Of a DNA stretch of 64,000 nt, positions 54,964 through 64,000 are shown one piece after another. The notes under the pieces were generated by a model. The model was given only the letters and a program-made list of their open reading frames with translations. It did not search any database and was not told the origin of the DNA. Made by a program: the position numbers and the translations under genes. The DNA comes from Bradyrhizobium viridifuturi (lineage in GTDB: Bacteria; Pseudomonadota; Alphaproteobacteria; Rhizobiales; Xanthobacteraceae). Each line of letters begins with the position of its first letter. Position 1 is the first letter of the stretch. The stretch covers positions 1 through 64,000 of the forward strand of contig NZ_LGTB01000013.1 in NCBI RefSeq assembly GCF_001238275.1, written 5' to 3'.

Positions 54964-55452
54964 CTACCCGGTTCGCGACCGGACGATCGACCGCGGCAAC
55001 GACGCCAGCAACAGCACGAGGCAGACGCACAGCAGCACGATGTCCTTGAACAGGAACTCGCCGGCCAGGTTCCAGGCCATCGGGTCGGTCGACAGGCTCC
55101 ATTTCACCACCCCTGGTGTCGTGAAGAAGAACGACCAGGTCACGGCAAAGGTGATCACGCCCATCAGCGCGCCGATCGCCGACAGGAGCGGGCTGAAAGC
55201 GCCGGCGGCCAGCAGCACCGCGATGCCGAACTCGGTGACGCCAAGCACATAGGCCTCGCCGCGGAGACCGAACACCGACAGCCACGAGACGAACGGGCTG
55301 TTGCTGATGAACTGCGCGATGCCTTGCGCCGATTGCAACGTGAATTTCTGCATCCCGAACGACACGAAGATCACCACCATGACCCAGCGCAGGATCGCGA
55401 GGGGACGAAACGAGCCCTCGCCCTGTTCGGCGATGTTGAACGACAGATTCAT
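54964..55452 (-). CDS. DUF417 (YkgB-like) / DoxX-type membrane protein
   Basis: A 162-residue protein with four likely transmembrane helices, including AILRWVMVVIFVSFGMQKFT and ITFAVTWSFFFTTPGVV (partly quoted). This matches the DUF417/YkgB pattern, related to DoxX. The true function is unknown. It stands alone between the synthase and the binding-protein gene. Confidence 0.8.
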   Translation of the reverse strand: MNLSFNIAEQGEGSFRPLAILRWVMVVIFVSFGMQKFTLQSAQGIAQFISNSPFVSWLSVFGLRGEAYVLGVTEFGIAVLLAAGAFSPLLSAIGALMGVITFAVTWSFFFTTPGVVKWSLSTDPMAWNLAGEFLFKDIVLLCVCLVLLLASLPRSIVRSRTG

Positions 55453-55592
55453 GCGGATGTTTCTTCCCTTGCTGCGATGCCGCTATCGGCCGCCGTTGCG
55501 GCGTTCGTGACATGACTACGCAGCGCGCCGCGCGCGTGTTACGCGCGGCGTCCGTCCCATCCATCACAAGGATGTGCAGGCGATGTGATCAG

Positions 55593-56810
55593 TCAGGCTG
55601 CAGTGAGCAGCTCGCCGACCTTCTCATAGGCCTCGCCCTTGAACCGCATCAGCTGAAACTGCTTGACCGGCACATAGTCGCTCGGCGTGGTGTTGAGGGT
55701 GATGCCGGGAATCAGCAGCGGCGCGGCGAAGTTCTTCAGGTTGGTCGCCTGGTGCAGGATGTTGGCGCGGGTCAGCTGGTCGCCGCATTGGCTGACGACG
55801 TGGGCGGCGGTTGCCGCCGCGGTGTAGCCGATCGCATAGAGATCGTCGGCGCGATCGGCATTCGGGACGTAACGGTCGAGGAACGCCATATACTGCTTCA
55901 TGTCCGGCGTATCGGCCCAGAGCGGATTGCCGGGGTCCATCCGGGTCGCAAAGGCGAGGATGCCCTGCGCGGTCTCGAACCCCGCCGGCTTCAGCGTCGC
56001 GCGCACCGAGGCATTGCCGGCGCCGAGGAACACCTGCGGCCGCCACTCGAGCGCGGCCATCTTGCGCAGCGCCTGGCTCGCCATCTTCGGGATGGTGATG
56101 AGGAACACCACGTCGGCGCCGGATAGTTTCATCTGGACGATCTGGGAATCGACGGTGGGATCGCCGACCGAATAGTTCAGCTCGGAGACGATCTGCGCGG
56201 TCTTAGCGCCCAATCCCGCCTTCAGGCCCGACAGCGTCGCCTTGCCGGCATCGTCGTTCTGATACAGCACGCCGATCTTCGCATTGGGCGTTGAGTGGGC
56301 GATGTAGCGGCCGACGACGCCTCCTTCGATCTCGTAGGTCGATCCGCCGACCATGGTCCACGGATTGGTCGCCGGATCCGACAGCTTGCTGGCGGCTGCC
56401 GCCAGGAACAGCTGCGGGACCTTTCGCGCGTTCAGATATTTCTGCACGGCGATGTTGCCCGGCGTTCCCATCGCGCCGGCGATGAACAGCACCTCGTCGC
56501 CTTCGACCAGACGCCGCGCCGCCTCGACCGATTTCGGCGGGCTGTAGGCGTCGTCATAGTTGATGAACTTGATCTTGCGGCCGTTGATGCCGCCGGCGTC
56601 GTTCAGCATGCGGAAATAGGCATCCATCGCGTTGGCGAGCACGCCGAACGACGACACCGGGCCGCTGAGTGGTCCGAACTGCCCGATGCGGATTTCCTGG
56701 TCGCTGGCGCCGGGATCGTATGAGGCACCGGCAGACGCCTTGCCGCCAATCGACGCCGCGAGACCGGCCGCCATCGTCCCGAGCAGCGTTCTACGGCTGA
56801 CCGTCATCAT
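55593..56810 (-). CDS. ABC transporter substrate-binding protein, branched-chain type, Tat-like signal
   Basis: A 405-residue periplasmic binding protein. SRRTLLGTMAAGLAA near the N-terminus is a twin-arginine signal, followed by mature sequence EIRIGQFGPLSGPVS. Start 56810 has GGAGG at 6 bp. As part of the CoA catabolic island it may bind an aromatic or branched acid; no permease genes are adjacent. The open frame upstream of this start overlaps the nitronate monooxygenase gene and is not coding for this protein. Confidence 0.9.
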   Translation of the reverse strand: MMTVSRRTLLGTMAAGLAASIGGKASAGASYDPGASDQEIRIGQFGPLSGPVSSFGVLANAMDAYFRMLNDAGGINGRKIKFINYDDAYSPPKSVEAARRLVEGDEVLFIAGAMGTPGNIAVQKYLNARKVPQLFLAAAASKLSDPATNPWTMVGGSTYEIEGGVVGRYIAHSTPNAKIGVLYQNDDAGKATLSGLKAGLGAKTAQIVSELNYSVGDPTVDSQIVQMKLSGADVVFLITIPKMASQALRKMAALEWRPQVFLGAGNASVRATLKPAGFETAQGILAFATRMDPGNPLWADTPDMKQYMAFLDRYVPNADRADDLYAIGYTAAATAAHVVSQCGDQLTRANILHQATNLKNFAAPLLIPGITLNTTPSDYVPVKQFQLMRFKGEAYEKVGELLTAA

Positions 56811-56836
56811 GGGTTTCCTCCGTTGGATTGGGCGCC

Positions 56837-57810
56837 TTAGGCGGCGCCTCCTTCGAATGCCAATTGATATTGCGCGGCGATCTCGTCGACGATGTCGGCC
56901 GCCGCCGTCACCGCATGGACGCCGGAGACTGAATGCCCGGCGCTCCAGACTTCGATCCAGCGCCGTGGTCCTCCGGCATCGCTCTTGCCGCCGAACTTTT
57001 CGCGCGCCCGCGCCTCCGACACGGACTCGTCTAGATTTGCGGGATCGAGGCCTGCGGCGACGATCGATGGCCGCAGCATGCTGGCGTCGAGCCCGGTGAA
57101 GGCCTTGGTCAACATGATATCGTCGAGCGTGCTGTCGACCAGCATTCTCCGATAGGCATCGCTCGCCATGCTCTCGCGGGCCGCGATGAAACGCGTTCCC
57201 ATATAAGCGAGATCGCAACCGAGCAGCTGCGCCGCGGCGAGCGCGGTGCCGTCGGTCACGCCGCCCGCGAGCACGACCGGACCGTCGAACATGGCGCGCA
57301 CCGCGCGCACGAAGGCGAACGGATTGGCCCAGCCGGTCTGCCCGCCGGCCCCCGCGGTCAGCAGGATCAGGCCATCGCGCCCGCCTCGATCGCCTTCTCG
57401 GCATGCCGCAGCGAGGCGATGTCAGCGAACACGAGGCAGCCGACATCGTGCAGCGGCTGCACCGCCGCGGCCGGCGAGCCGACGCTGGTGATGACCATCT
57501 CGACCTTATGCCTGACGAGGCAGGCGAGATCATCCTTGAAGCGCGGCTGACGGATGATGAGGTTCGGACAATGCGGTGCGGCCGGGCGGCCGCGCTCCGC
57601 GACATTGTGCTCGATCTGGGTGAGCCAGGCATCGAGCTCCTCGACCGAGCCGGCGTTCGCGGTCGGAAATGCGCCGATCGCGCCGGTGCGGCAGACCGCG
57701 GTCACGAGATCGACACCGGATACACGCAGCATCGGCGCTGCGATCAGCGGCAGGCGAAGCCGCTGCACGATCGCGGCCGGAAGCGCGCTCCGGCGGGCAG
57801 AGGCCTGCAT
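56837..57810 (-). pseudogene. Nitronate monooxygenase-like gene, interrupted by a 1-bp deletion
   Basis: The N-terminal part (57810 to about 57376) begins MQASARRSALP and has LPLIAAPMLRVSG and TSVGSPAAAVQPLHD; the C-terminal part (to 56837) has GPVVLAGGVTDG and GCDLAYMGTRF, the FMN-phosphate region of 2-nitropropane dioxygenase/IMPDH-like barrels. Adding one G near 57376 restores EAGADGLILLTAGAGGQTG across the junction. Full length would be about 323 residues. It may be intact in the living cell if this is an error. Confidence 0.85.
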
Positions 57811-57812
57811 GA

Positions 57813-58586
57813 TCAGCGCCCCTTCCACACCGGCTTTCGCTTCTCGGCGAACGCCTTCAACCCTTCGACGCGGTCCTCGGAGTTCAAGGCGCGTTCCGCG
57901 ATCGGGCCCTGCGCGGTCCATCCCGCCTCATCGGTCCAGTTCGCGGCCTGGAAGATGATCTCCTTCGACGCAGCGAGCGCGGTCGGGCCATTGACCAGGA
58001 TCTCGTTGCCGAAGGCGATCGCCGCCTCGAGCGCGTGTCCGGGTTCGACGAGCCGGTTCACGAGGCCCAGGCGCTCGAAATACTCCGCGCCCTTGAACTG
58101 CCCGGTCAGCGCCAGCTCCATCGCGATATGATAGGGAATCCGCTTCGGCAGCCGGAACAGGCCGCCACCGATCGCAACGACGTTATGCCTGACCTCCGGC
58201 AGTCCCATCTTGGCGTCGCGCGCGGCGACGATGAGATCGCAGGACAGGCAAAGCTCGAGCCCGCCGCCGACCGCATAGCCCTCGACTGCCGCGATCAGCG
58301 GCTTGCGCGGCGGCCGGCGAAACAATCCGAAGCCACCGCGTTCGGTGACACCCCGCTCGCCGCGCGCCACCGCCTTGAGGTCGGCACCGGCCGAGAAGTT
58401 GCCGCCCGCACCGGTGATGACGCCCGCGAACAGCGCGTCCTCCGCGTCAAGCAAGTCCATCGCATCGGAGATGCCGCGCGCGAGCGCCGCGTTGCAGGCG
58501 TTGCGCGCCTCGGGACGGTTCAGGGTGACGACGAGGATGTGGCCGCGCCGCTCGGTCAGAACGACCTGTTCGTTCTCGGTGCTCAT
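57813..58586 (-). CDS. Enoyl-CoA hydratase (crotonase family)
   Basis: A 257-residue crotonase. The oxyanion hole is formed by FSAGADLK and VGGGLELC, and both catalytic Glu positions are present (GGLELC and GLPEVRHN). It therefore fits a real hydratase or related enzyme, in contrast to the one at 16745. It is between the SDR and the nitronate-monooxygenase-like gene in a compact leftward operon. Confidence 0.9.
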   Translation of the reverse strand: MSTENEQVVLTERRGHILVVTLNRPEARNACNAALARGISDAMDLLDAEDALFAGVITGAGGNFSAGADLKAVARGERGVTERGGFGLFRRPPRKPLIAAVEGYAVGGGLELCLSCDLIVAARDAKMGLPEVRHNVVAIGGGLFRLPKRIPYHIAMELALTGQFKGAEYFERLGLVNRLVEPGHALEAAIAFGNEILVNGPTALAASKEIIFQAANWTDEAGWTAQGPIAERALNSEDRVEGLKAFAEKRKPVWKGR

Positions 58587-58595
58587 CGATGCGCC

Positions 58596-59387
58596 TCACA
58601 ATGCGAAGGTAAAGCCGCCATTGACCGGATAGGTCTGGCCGGTGATCCATGCGCTCGCATCGGAGGCGAGAAACAGCACCATGTTGGCGACGTCGGACGG
58701 CAGGCCCGGGCGGCGGATGACGTACTTCTCCATCATCTTCTTCTGCATCTCGGGATTGGCCTTCAGCCGCGCCTCGATCGCCGGCGTCAGGGTCGCGGCA
58801 ATCGCCACGCAATTCGCCGTGATGTTGTGGCGGCCGAGCGATCGCGCGACTGCGCGCGTGAAGCCCGCGGCGCCCGCCTTCGCACCTGAATAGACTTCGA
58901 GGCCCGCTTCGCCGGCGCGGCCGGCATCCGAAATGATCGTGACGATGCGGCCGCCCTTGCGCGCGATCATCTGCGGAATGCAGGCCGAGGCGCAGTTGAT
59001 GACCCCGTAGAGATTGACGCCGATGAAGCTGTTCCAGACCTCCGGGCCGGTCTCCCAGAACGGCTTGCGCGCATCGGGATCGGGCGTCGCACCGGCGTTG
59101 CCGGCATTGTTGACGAGCACGTCGATCGTGCCGAAGGCCTGCTCGGCCTTTCCGATCATCGCCTTCACCGAGGCGAGATCGGTGACGTCGGCCTGCGCCG
59201 CGATCGCCTTGCCGCCGGTGGCGTTGATTTCGCGCGCGACCTGCTCGGCGCGTTCAAGGAAGTAATCGTTGACGACAATGCCCGCCGCGTTGTGCGCGGC
59301 GAAATGCAGCGCGATCTGGCGCCCGACGCCCTGGCCGGCGCCGGTGATCAGCGTCACCTTGCCGTTCAAATCAAGGATGTCACTCAT
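58596..59387 (-). CDS. Short-chain dehydrogenase/reductase
   Basis: A 263-residue classical SDR. TGAGQGVG (15-22) binds the cofactor, NNAGNAG follows strand 4, and the YSGAKAG segment carries the Tyr and Lys of the active site. Probably acts as a 3-hydroxyacyl-CoA dehydrogenase in the same pathway as the neighbouring hydratase and ligase. It overlaps the acyl-CoA synthetase gene by 4 bp. Confidence 0.9.
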   Translation of the reverse strand: MSDILDLNGKVTLITGAGQGVGRQIALHFAAHNAAGIVVNDYFLERAEQVAREINATGGKAIAAQADVTDLASVKAMIGKAEQAFGTIDVLVNNAGNAGATPDPDARKPFWETGPEVWNSFIGVNLYGVINCASACIPQMIARKGGRIVTIISDAGRAGEAGLEVYSGAKAGAAGFTRAVARSLGRHNITANCVAIAATLTPAIEARLKANPEMQKKMMEKYVIRRPGLPSDVANMVLFLASDASAWITGQTYPVNGGFTFAL

Positions 59388-60933
59388 ACGTTTCTCTCCC
59401 GTCCCTTCCAGTAGGGCTCGCGCAATTCGCGCTTGAGCAGCTTGCCCATGGTGTTGCGTGGCAGTTCGTCGACGATCGACAGCGTCCTGGGCCGCTTGTA
59501 CGAAGCAAGGTGGTCACGGCAGAATGCTAGGATCGCGGCCTCGTCGGTTTCGTGGCCCGGCTTCAGCTCGCAGAATGCCTTGACCTGCTCGCCGAACTCG
59601 TCGTCGGGGATGCCGATGACAGCGACGTCCTGGACGTCGGGATGCCTGAGGATCGCCGCCTCGATTTCGGCCGGGTAGATGTTGACGCCGCCGGCAATGA
59701 TCATGTCCTTGGCGCGATCGGTGATGAACAGATAGCCGTCGTGGTCGAGCATCCCGACGTCGCCGACCCGGAAATATCCGGCGTCGTCCCGCGTATCAGG
59801 TCCAAGCGGCTTGCCGTTCAGATAGGAGCGGATCGTCACCGGCGTCCTGATCCAGATCTCGCCAGACTGGTTGCTCGGCAGCTCGCGCCCGTCGGCATCG
59901 CGAATCGAGATGTCGACATGCTTGTGCGGCCGACCGCTCGAGCCGGGCTTGCGCTCCTGCATCTCCGGCGGCAGGAAGCTGATCATGCCGACCTCGGTGG
60001 CGCCGTAGCCTTCGCCGAGGACGCCGCCGCCGAAGGTGCGGATGATCCAGCGCTTGAGCTCATAGGGCACCGGGGCCGCGCCGACCGACAGCGCACGGAT
60101 CGACGACACGTCGTAGGTATCGAGCACGTCCTTCGGCAGCGCCGCGAGGCGCTTGTACATGGTGGGGACGCCGGTCCAGTTGGTGACGCGATGCTGCGCG
60201 ATCAGGCGAAGCGCGGCCTCGGGATCGAAACGGCGCATCATGACAGTCGGATTGCCGAGCTGGATCGCGCCCCAGACTTGGGACGGGCCAGCGCCGTGAT
60301 GCAGCGGCAGCGTCAGCAGCGACACGCCGCCGGGCTGGCCGCGCCGGGTCGATGCAACGTCAGAGAGATATTCGCTGGTGCGCGCATCCATCTGCACGCC
60401 CGGCTGCAACACCGAGACCACGCCCTTGGGCAGGCCGGTGGTGCCCGAGGTGTAGAGGATCAGCGGCGGCCGTCCGGTTGAATGCAGCGCCGGCTCTGCG
60501 GAGGCGTCGAGAAGATCGGAGAATGCGACGAACCCGGGCGACGCGGCACCGATCGAGACCGCGAGCTTGATCGGCAAACCTTCGAATGCGGCTTCAACGC
60601 CGAAGGATCCTCATCGTCGCAGACGACGACCTGGGCGCCGCTGTTGGACAGCACATACTGCGTCTCCGACGGCGTCAGCCGCCAGTTCAGGCCGAGCAGC
60701 GAGCAGCGCAGCTTGCCGATCGCCTCGCTCAGAACAGGCCACTCGATCCGGATCTGGGTCCGCAGCACCACGATGTCGCCGGCGACGACGCCCCGGGCCG
60801 CGAGGCCATGGGCAACGCGGTTCGCGGCGTCGTTGAGCTGCGACCAGGTCAGCTGGCGATCGCCCTCGATGAAGGCGACATCATCGGGACGGTTGGCGGC
60901 CCAATACTCGACGCTGTTCGGCAGAATGCTCAT
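59384..60933 (-). pseudogene. Acyl-CoA synthetase (AMP-forming), interrupted by a 1-bp deletion
   Basis: The N-terminal part (60933 to about 60589) starts MSILPNSVEYWAAN and runs to SALKP; the rest reads in another frame from LPIKLAVSIG through the AMP-binding LYTSGTTGLPKG, GEGYGATE and C-terminal PRNTMGKLLKREL with the acylation Lys. One added G near 60589 restores KPAFEGLPIKLA. Full length would be about 516 residues. It would activate the pathway's carboxylic acid. Overlaps the TetR gene stop by 4 bp. Confidence 0.87.
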
Positions 60934-61580
60934 TTCGCCAGCCTTCCCTCGACCGTGGCAATGAAGCAGGCGCTGATGGCCTCAAGATCGACGCCCTGCG
61001 GATCGACCAGCCACTGCGCGACTGATCCGCGCAGACCGGCGAGGATCAACGCGCTCTCGGTTTCCAGATCGATGTCGGGGCGCAACCGGCCCGCGGCGAT
61101 CCCTGCCCTGAGACCCGCGGCGATCTCGCCCCGCGTTTCGCGATTGAGCTTGGCGACGGTGGCGGTGATCGGCGGTACGGTGAGCGCGCCGGCCAGCACG
61201 GCGTGAAACGCGCGCGCCATGACAGGCGTTCGGGCCGGCATCACGAAGTAGTATTTGAACGACGCGATCAGGCCGTCATATCCGGTCAGCTCTGGCGAAG
61301 CGGCGCGGCGGTCGTTGATGAATGAATCGATGATGTACGCGCCGAGCGCCGACAGCAGGTCCGCTTTGGTCTTGAAATAGTGCGACGGCAATCCGCGGCT
61401 GTAGCCGGCGCGCGCACCTGCCTCCGCCAGCGTGATCGCCTCGAGTCCGTTCTCAGCGACGATCAGCGCGGCGGCTTCAAGGATCCGCCGCTCCGCTTCG
61501 TCGCGTCGCTCGACCTGCGTCCGCCGAGACACGGGCGCCTCGTCTCGCGATTCCTGCGCGCGTCGAACTGCTCGTGCCAT
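60930..61580 (-). CDS. TetR-family regulator, first of the CoA island
   Basis: A 216-residue TetR protein with an N-terminal HTH (about 25-70, ITLAEAGARAGYSRGLPSHYF in part). It heads the leftward ligase-SDR-hydratase genes and is divergent from the DUF35/thiolase pair. A palindrome-like TTGTTG-N6-CAACAA in the gap is a likely operator, giving control of both sides in response to an acyl-CoA, as inferred from its company. Confidence 0.88.
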   Translation of the reverse strand: MARAVRRAQESRDEAPVSRRTQVERRDEAERRILEAAALIVAENGLEAITLAEAGARAGYSRGLPSHYFKTKADLLSALGAYIIDSFINDRRAASPELTGYDGLIASFKYYFVMPARTPVMARAFHAVLAGALTVPPITATVAKLNRETRGEIAAGLRAGIAAGRLRPDIDLETESALILAGLRGSVAQWLVDPQGVDLEAISACFIATVEGRLAK

Positions 61581-61640
61581 TCAGCTTCGCTCCCTTTGCC
61601 GTGCGGCGACTTCTTGCTTGCATTCAAGCTAGAATAATGT

Positions 61641-61658
61641 TTGTTGGTCAGTCAACAA
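61641..61658. promoter_or_regulatory. TetR operator candidate in the divergent gap
   Basis: ttgttg (61641-61646) and caacaa (61653-61658) flank gtcagt; the sequence tgactgacc on the minus strand resembles half-sites of TetR regulators of acyl-CoA genes. It lies 20 bp before the DUF35 gene start and 60 bp before the TetR gene start. Confidence 0.5.
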
Positions 61659-61677
61659 GTTTCTTTGGAGGAAACGC

Positions 61678-62097
61678 ATGCAACCGAACAAGCTATTGAA
61701 ACCAAGCCTGTATTCCGAAGGATCGAGCAATCGGGATGGCACGACTGTTCGCCTTAAGGGCGGCCGATGCCGCTGCGGCTACGTCTTCTTCCCGATGCAG
61801 ACCTATGGCTGCGAGCGCTGCGGCAGCTACGGCGATGCGCTGACGCCCTACGAATTGTCGGCCGAGGGCACGCTGCTTGCGGAAGCGAGCGTTCATCTGC
61901 ACGCCGACAAGAACCGCCTGGCCCCCTTCACCATCGTCAAGGTCGCGCTCGATGACGGCCCCGTCATCCGCACCCTGCTGGCCGACGACAGCCCACCGGT
62001 TACGCCGGGACAGCGCGTAACGGGCAGACTCGTTCCGACGACGCAGAGCGAGAGCGGCGAGACCGTGCTCGATCTTCGTTTCAGCATCGCATCCTGA
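61678..62097 (+). CDS. DUF35 OB-fold/zinc-ribbon acyl-CoA-associated protein
   Basis: A 139-residue protein with four cysteines in CRCG (31-34) and CERCG (45-49) forming a zinc ribbon, followed by an OB-fold domain. DUF35 proteins pair with thiolase-fold enzymes, as in ChsH2 with Ltp2, and help shape their active site. It precedes the thiolase-like gene by 18 bp. GGAGG is visible upstream of the ATG. Confidence 0.88.
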   Translation: MQPNKLLKPSLYSEGSSNRDGTTVRLKGGRCRCGYVFFPMQTYGCERCGSYGDALTPYELSAEGTLLAEASVHLHADKNRLAPFTIVKVALDDGPVIRTLLADDSPPVTPGQRVTGRLVPTTQSESGETVLDLRFSIAS

Positions 62098-62115
62098 TCG
62101 ATCCGGAGGTTCGCC

Positions 62116-63255
62116 ATGGCACGATCACTCAACGAACTGCGGCCGGTCTACGTCGTCGGCATCGGCTGGCATCGCTATCAGAACCCGAGCGAGACACCAT
62201 ATGTGGAGCTCGGCCTCACCGCGATCCGCTCAGCGCTTGCAGATGCGCGGATCGAATGGCCCACGGTGGAATCGAGCTATGTCGCGACCGCGCTGCTCGG
62301 CATGGCGTCGGGGCGGCCGATGCTGCGCCATCTCGGCGCGACCGGTGCGCCATTGATGCATGTCGAGAACGCTTCGGCCTCCGGATCGACCGCGTTCCGC
62401 CACGCCTGCATCGAGGTCGCAAGCGGCATCTCCGACGTCGCGCTGGCGGTCGGCGTCGACAAGCGCAATCCGGTGCGGCGCTCGGACACCGGCATCGGAA
62501 ACCTTGCCGAAGACGCGATCGTTCCCTTCACGCATTTTGCGCTGTTGACCAATGAATACGCGGTCCGGCACAACGCATCGACTGAGGACATCGCACAGGT
62601 CGCGGTGAAGAACCATCGCAACGGGGCGAAGAATCCCAATGCGCAGCGGCAGCAGGAGCGCACGCTCGACGAGGTGCTCGGCGGCAAGCGGGTGTCGGGA
62701 TCGCTGACGGCACTGCAATGCACGCCGATCGGCGAAGGCGCTGCGGCCGTGATCGTCGCATCCGAGGACGGCATTCGCAGGCTGGGCATCGACGCCGGCC
62801 GCGCTATTCGCACCACGGCGTCCGTCGGCCGCAGCGAGCGGGTCTATCCGCCCGGCGCCGGCTTCGACGCGGCGCTCACCAAGGAGACCGCAGACCTCGC
62901 CTTGGCGCAGGCCAAGCTGACGCCTGGGGATCTCGACATCATCGAGCTGCACGACGCCTTCACGGTGGAGGAACTGCACTACATCGAGAGCATCGGCCTC
63001 TGTCCCGAAGGGCACGGCGTTCGCATGCTCAAGGAGGGCGCGCTCGATATCGGCGGGCAATGCGCGATCAACCCTTCCGGCGGCCTGATCGCGATGGGGC
63101 ATCCGATCGGGCCGACCGGCATCGGCCAGATCGGCGAGATCGTCATGCAGCTGCGCGGTGAAGCGGGCCCGCGCCAGCATGGCGGCGCGCGAACCGGGCT
63201 GGCGCATATGGTTGGCGTGGGCGCGGTCTGTTACGTGCACATCCTGCAGAAGTGA
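62116..63255 (+). CDS. Thiolase-fold protein lacking the nucleophilic cysteine
   Basis: A 379-residue SCP-2/thiolase-like protein. At the place of the thiolase nucleophile (C-A-S-G) it has Ser87 in ENASASGS (84-91). The C-terminal GHPIGPTGIGQ motif is present. The standard C-terminal Cys motif is not clear; it ends AVCYVHILQK. With the DUF35 partner it more likely acts as an aldolase or lyase like Ltp2 than as a thiolase. It probably belongs to the pathway activated by the island's CoA ligase. Confidence 0.88.
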   Translation: MARSLNELRPVYVVGIGWHRYQNPSETPYVELGLTAIRSALADARIEWPTVESSYVATALLGMASGRPMLRHLGATGAPLMHVENASASGSTAFRHACIEVASGISDVALAVGVDKRNPVRRSDTGIGNLAEDAIVPFTHFALLTNEYAVRHNASTEDIAQVAVKNHRNGAKNPNAQRQQERTLDEVLGGKRVSGSLTALQCTPIGEGAAAVIVASEDGIRRLGIDAGRAIRTTASVGRSERVYPPGAGFDAALTKETADLALAQAKLTPGDLDIIELHDAFTVEELHYIESIGLCPEGHGVRMLKEGALDIGGQCAINPSGGLIAMGHPIGPTGIGQIGEIVMQLRGEAGPRQHGGARTGLAHMVGVGAVCYVHILQK

Positions 63256-63273
63256 CGCTTCGCCGCGATGGCC

Positions 63274-63909
63274 CTACGCGCGCTGGCGCAGCGGCCGCGC
63301 GGCATCCTTCGCCGGCACCGGCATGGTGAAACCGTACAGGAACAGGTCCACCACCATGTCGGCGAACTCGCTGGGGTCGATCCCACCTTTGGGGTCGTAC
63401 CAGGTGTGGCTGAAGTTCAGGATGCCGAACAGCATCATGCTGTAGATCTTCTTGGTCCGCTTGACGATCTTGCCCTCCTTGTCGAGCTTGACCAGGAGAT
63501 CGGAGACCGTGTCGACGAGCTGGCGCTCCAGCGCCTTGATCGTGTCCTGCTCGGTCTCACCGAGGAACGAGAGGTCGTTGAGAATCACGCGCTGCTCGTC
63601 GCTCGAGCGCGCATTGAGCGCGACGATGGCCTGAATCGCGGCGCGGAACTGCTCCAGCGTCGTCGTTTTGCCGGCCATCGCGGCCTCGACGTCGGCGATC
63701 ATCTCGCGGATATGCGCATCGAGGATCGCAAACAGGATCGCTTCCTTGGAGTCGAAATAGTGATACAGCGCGCCGCGCGACAGCTTGCAGGCGTCAGCAA
63801 GGTCGGCGATCGAGGCACGCATATAGCCCTGCCGCGCGAACAGGCCGCAGGCGGTGGTGAGAATGCCCTGCTGGATCTCGTCGTAATTCTCTGAGCGCGT
63901 CCGCGCCAT
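63274..63909 (-). CDS. TetR-family regulator, second of the CoA island
   Basis: A 211-residue TetR protein with HTH at about 10-55 (ASIADLADACKLSRGALYHYF in part) and a helical ligand domain resembling fatty-acyl or aromatic-CoA regulators. It converges on the thiolase-like gene. Its target is unknown but could be the operon next to it or genes beyond the window, which ends 91 bp past its start with no further gene seen. Confidence 0.88.
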   Translation of the reverse strand: MARTRSENYDEIQQGILTTACGLFARQGYMRASIADLADACKLSRGALYHYFDSKEAILFAILDAHIREMIADVEAAMAGKTTTLEQFRAAIQAIVALNARSSDEQRVILNDLSFLGETEQDTIKALERQLVDTVSDLLVKLDKEGKIVKRTKKIYSMMLFGILNFSHTWYDPKGGIDPSEFADMVVDLFLYGFTMPVPAKDAARPLRQRA

Positions 63910-64000
63910 TACAGTCTCTCTCGTCCACCGCTGACGCCGCCGGAATCGGGCGGCTTCCGTCTCTCTATACTATTGCCGCCGCGCGCTCCTCCCCTTTGCG

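Noticed and set aside
55593..57632. A 679-residue open frame ending in the binding protein
   Set aside because: The first 274 residues are antisense-like shadow of the nitronate monooxygenase gene; the Tat signal and GGAGG mark the true start at 56810.

Overview
The window looks like chromosome from a GC-rich alphaproteobacterium of the Rhizobiales, most likely Bradyrhizobium or a close relative. This is inferred from the rhizobial-type phn cluster, the AapJQM-type amino-acid transporter, the many branched-chain-type binding proteins and CoA-ligase catabolic islands, and several families of palindromic intergenic repeats. No tRNA, rRNA, CRISPR array, phage or insertion sequence was seen.

1-14.5 kb is a complete phosphonate (C-P lyase) island. 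phnG-H-I-J-K-L-M-N and a PPOX flavoprotein run leftward from a GntR-type phnF that is transcribed divergently. A near-contiguous phnC-D-E1-E2 transporter operon also runs leftward. Divergent from phnC is a three-gene operon: a hexapeptide acyltransferase, a second PhnM-like amidohydrolase and a 2H-phosphoesterase (DUF1045). A perfect 14-bp inverted repeat separates phnF from phnG, and the phnC/acyltransferase gap holds two PhoB-box-like sites, one facing each operon. This suggests layered control: phosphate starvation on uptake and accessory enzymes, PhnF on the lyase core. No phnP is present.

14.5-25 kb holds a LysR regulator, a Rieske oxygenase with a crotonase, an atypical hemC-like gene, and a long leftward series: Rid-like deaminase, exported FAD amine oxidase, exported cytochrome c, exported RidA, exported M20 peptidase, nadX and pncA. 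The amine oxidase, cytochrome and RidA read as a periplasmic amine-oxidation module; M20-nadX-pncA overlap by 4 bp at each junction.

25-37.3 kb carries a solute-binding protein, two amidases (one frameshifted), a GntR/FCD regulator, AapM and AapQ permeases, and a divergent RpiR regulator, class-III aminotransferase, AapJ and Asp/Glu racemase-like gene. It looks like an amino-acid or amide scavenging locus, but the AapP ATPase is absent.

37.3-55.5 kb is mixed: a DUF3829 protein, two MFS transporters, DUF983, a MocR regulator with direct repeats upstream, serine hydrolases, an exported beta-propeller-like protein, a three-domain rhodanese, glgC-glgA, a membrane-fused spermidine-synthase-like protein and a DUF417 membrane protein.

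55.5-63.9 kb is a CoA-thioester catabolic island: solute-binding protein, nitronate monooxygenase-like gene, crotonase, SDR, acyl-CoA synthetase and TetR leftward, then a DUF35/thiolase-like pair and a second TetR.

Four genes (at about 29.24, 51.31, 57.38 and 60.59 kb) are each broken by what looks like loss of a single G or C, so either the sequence carries indel errors or these are recent pseudogenes.
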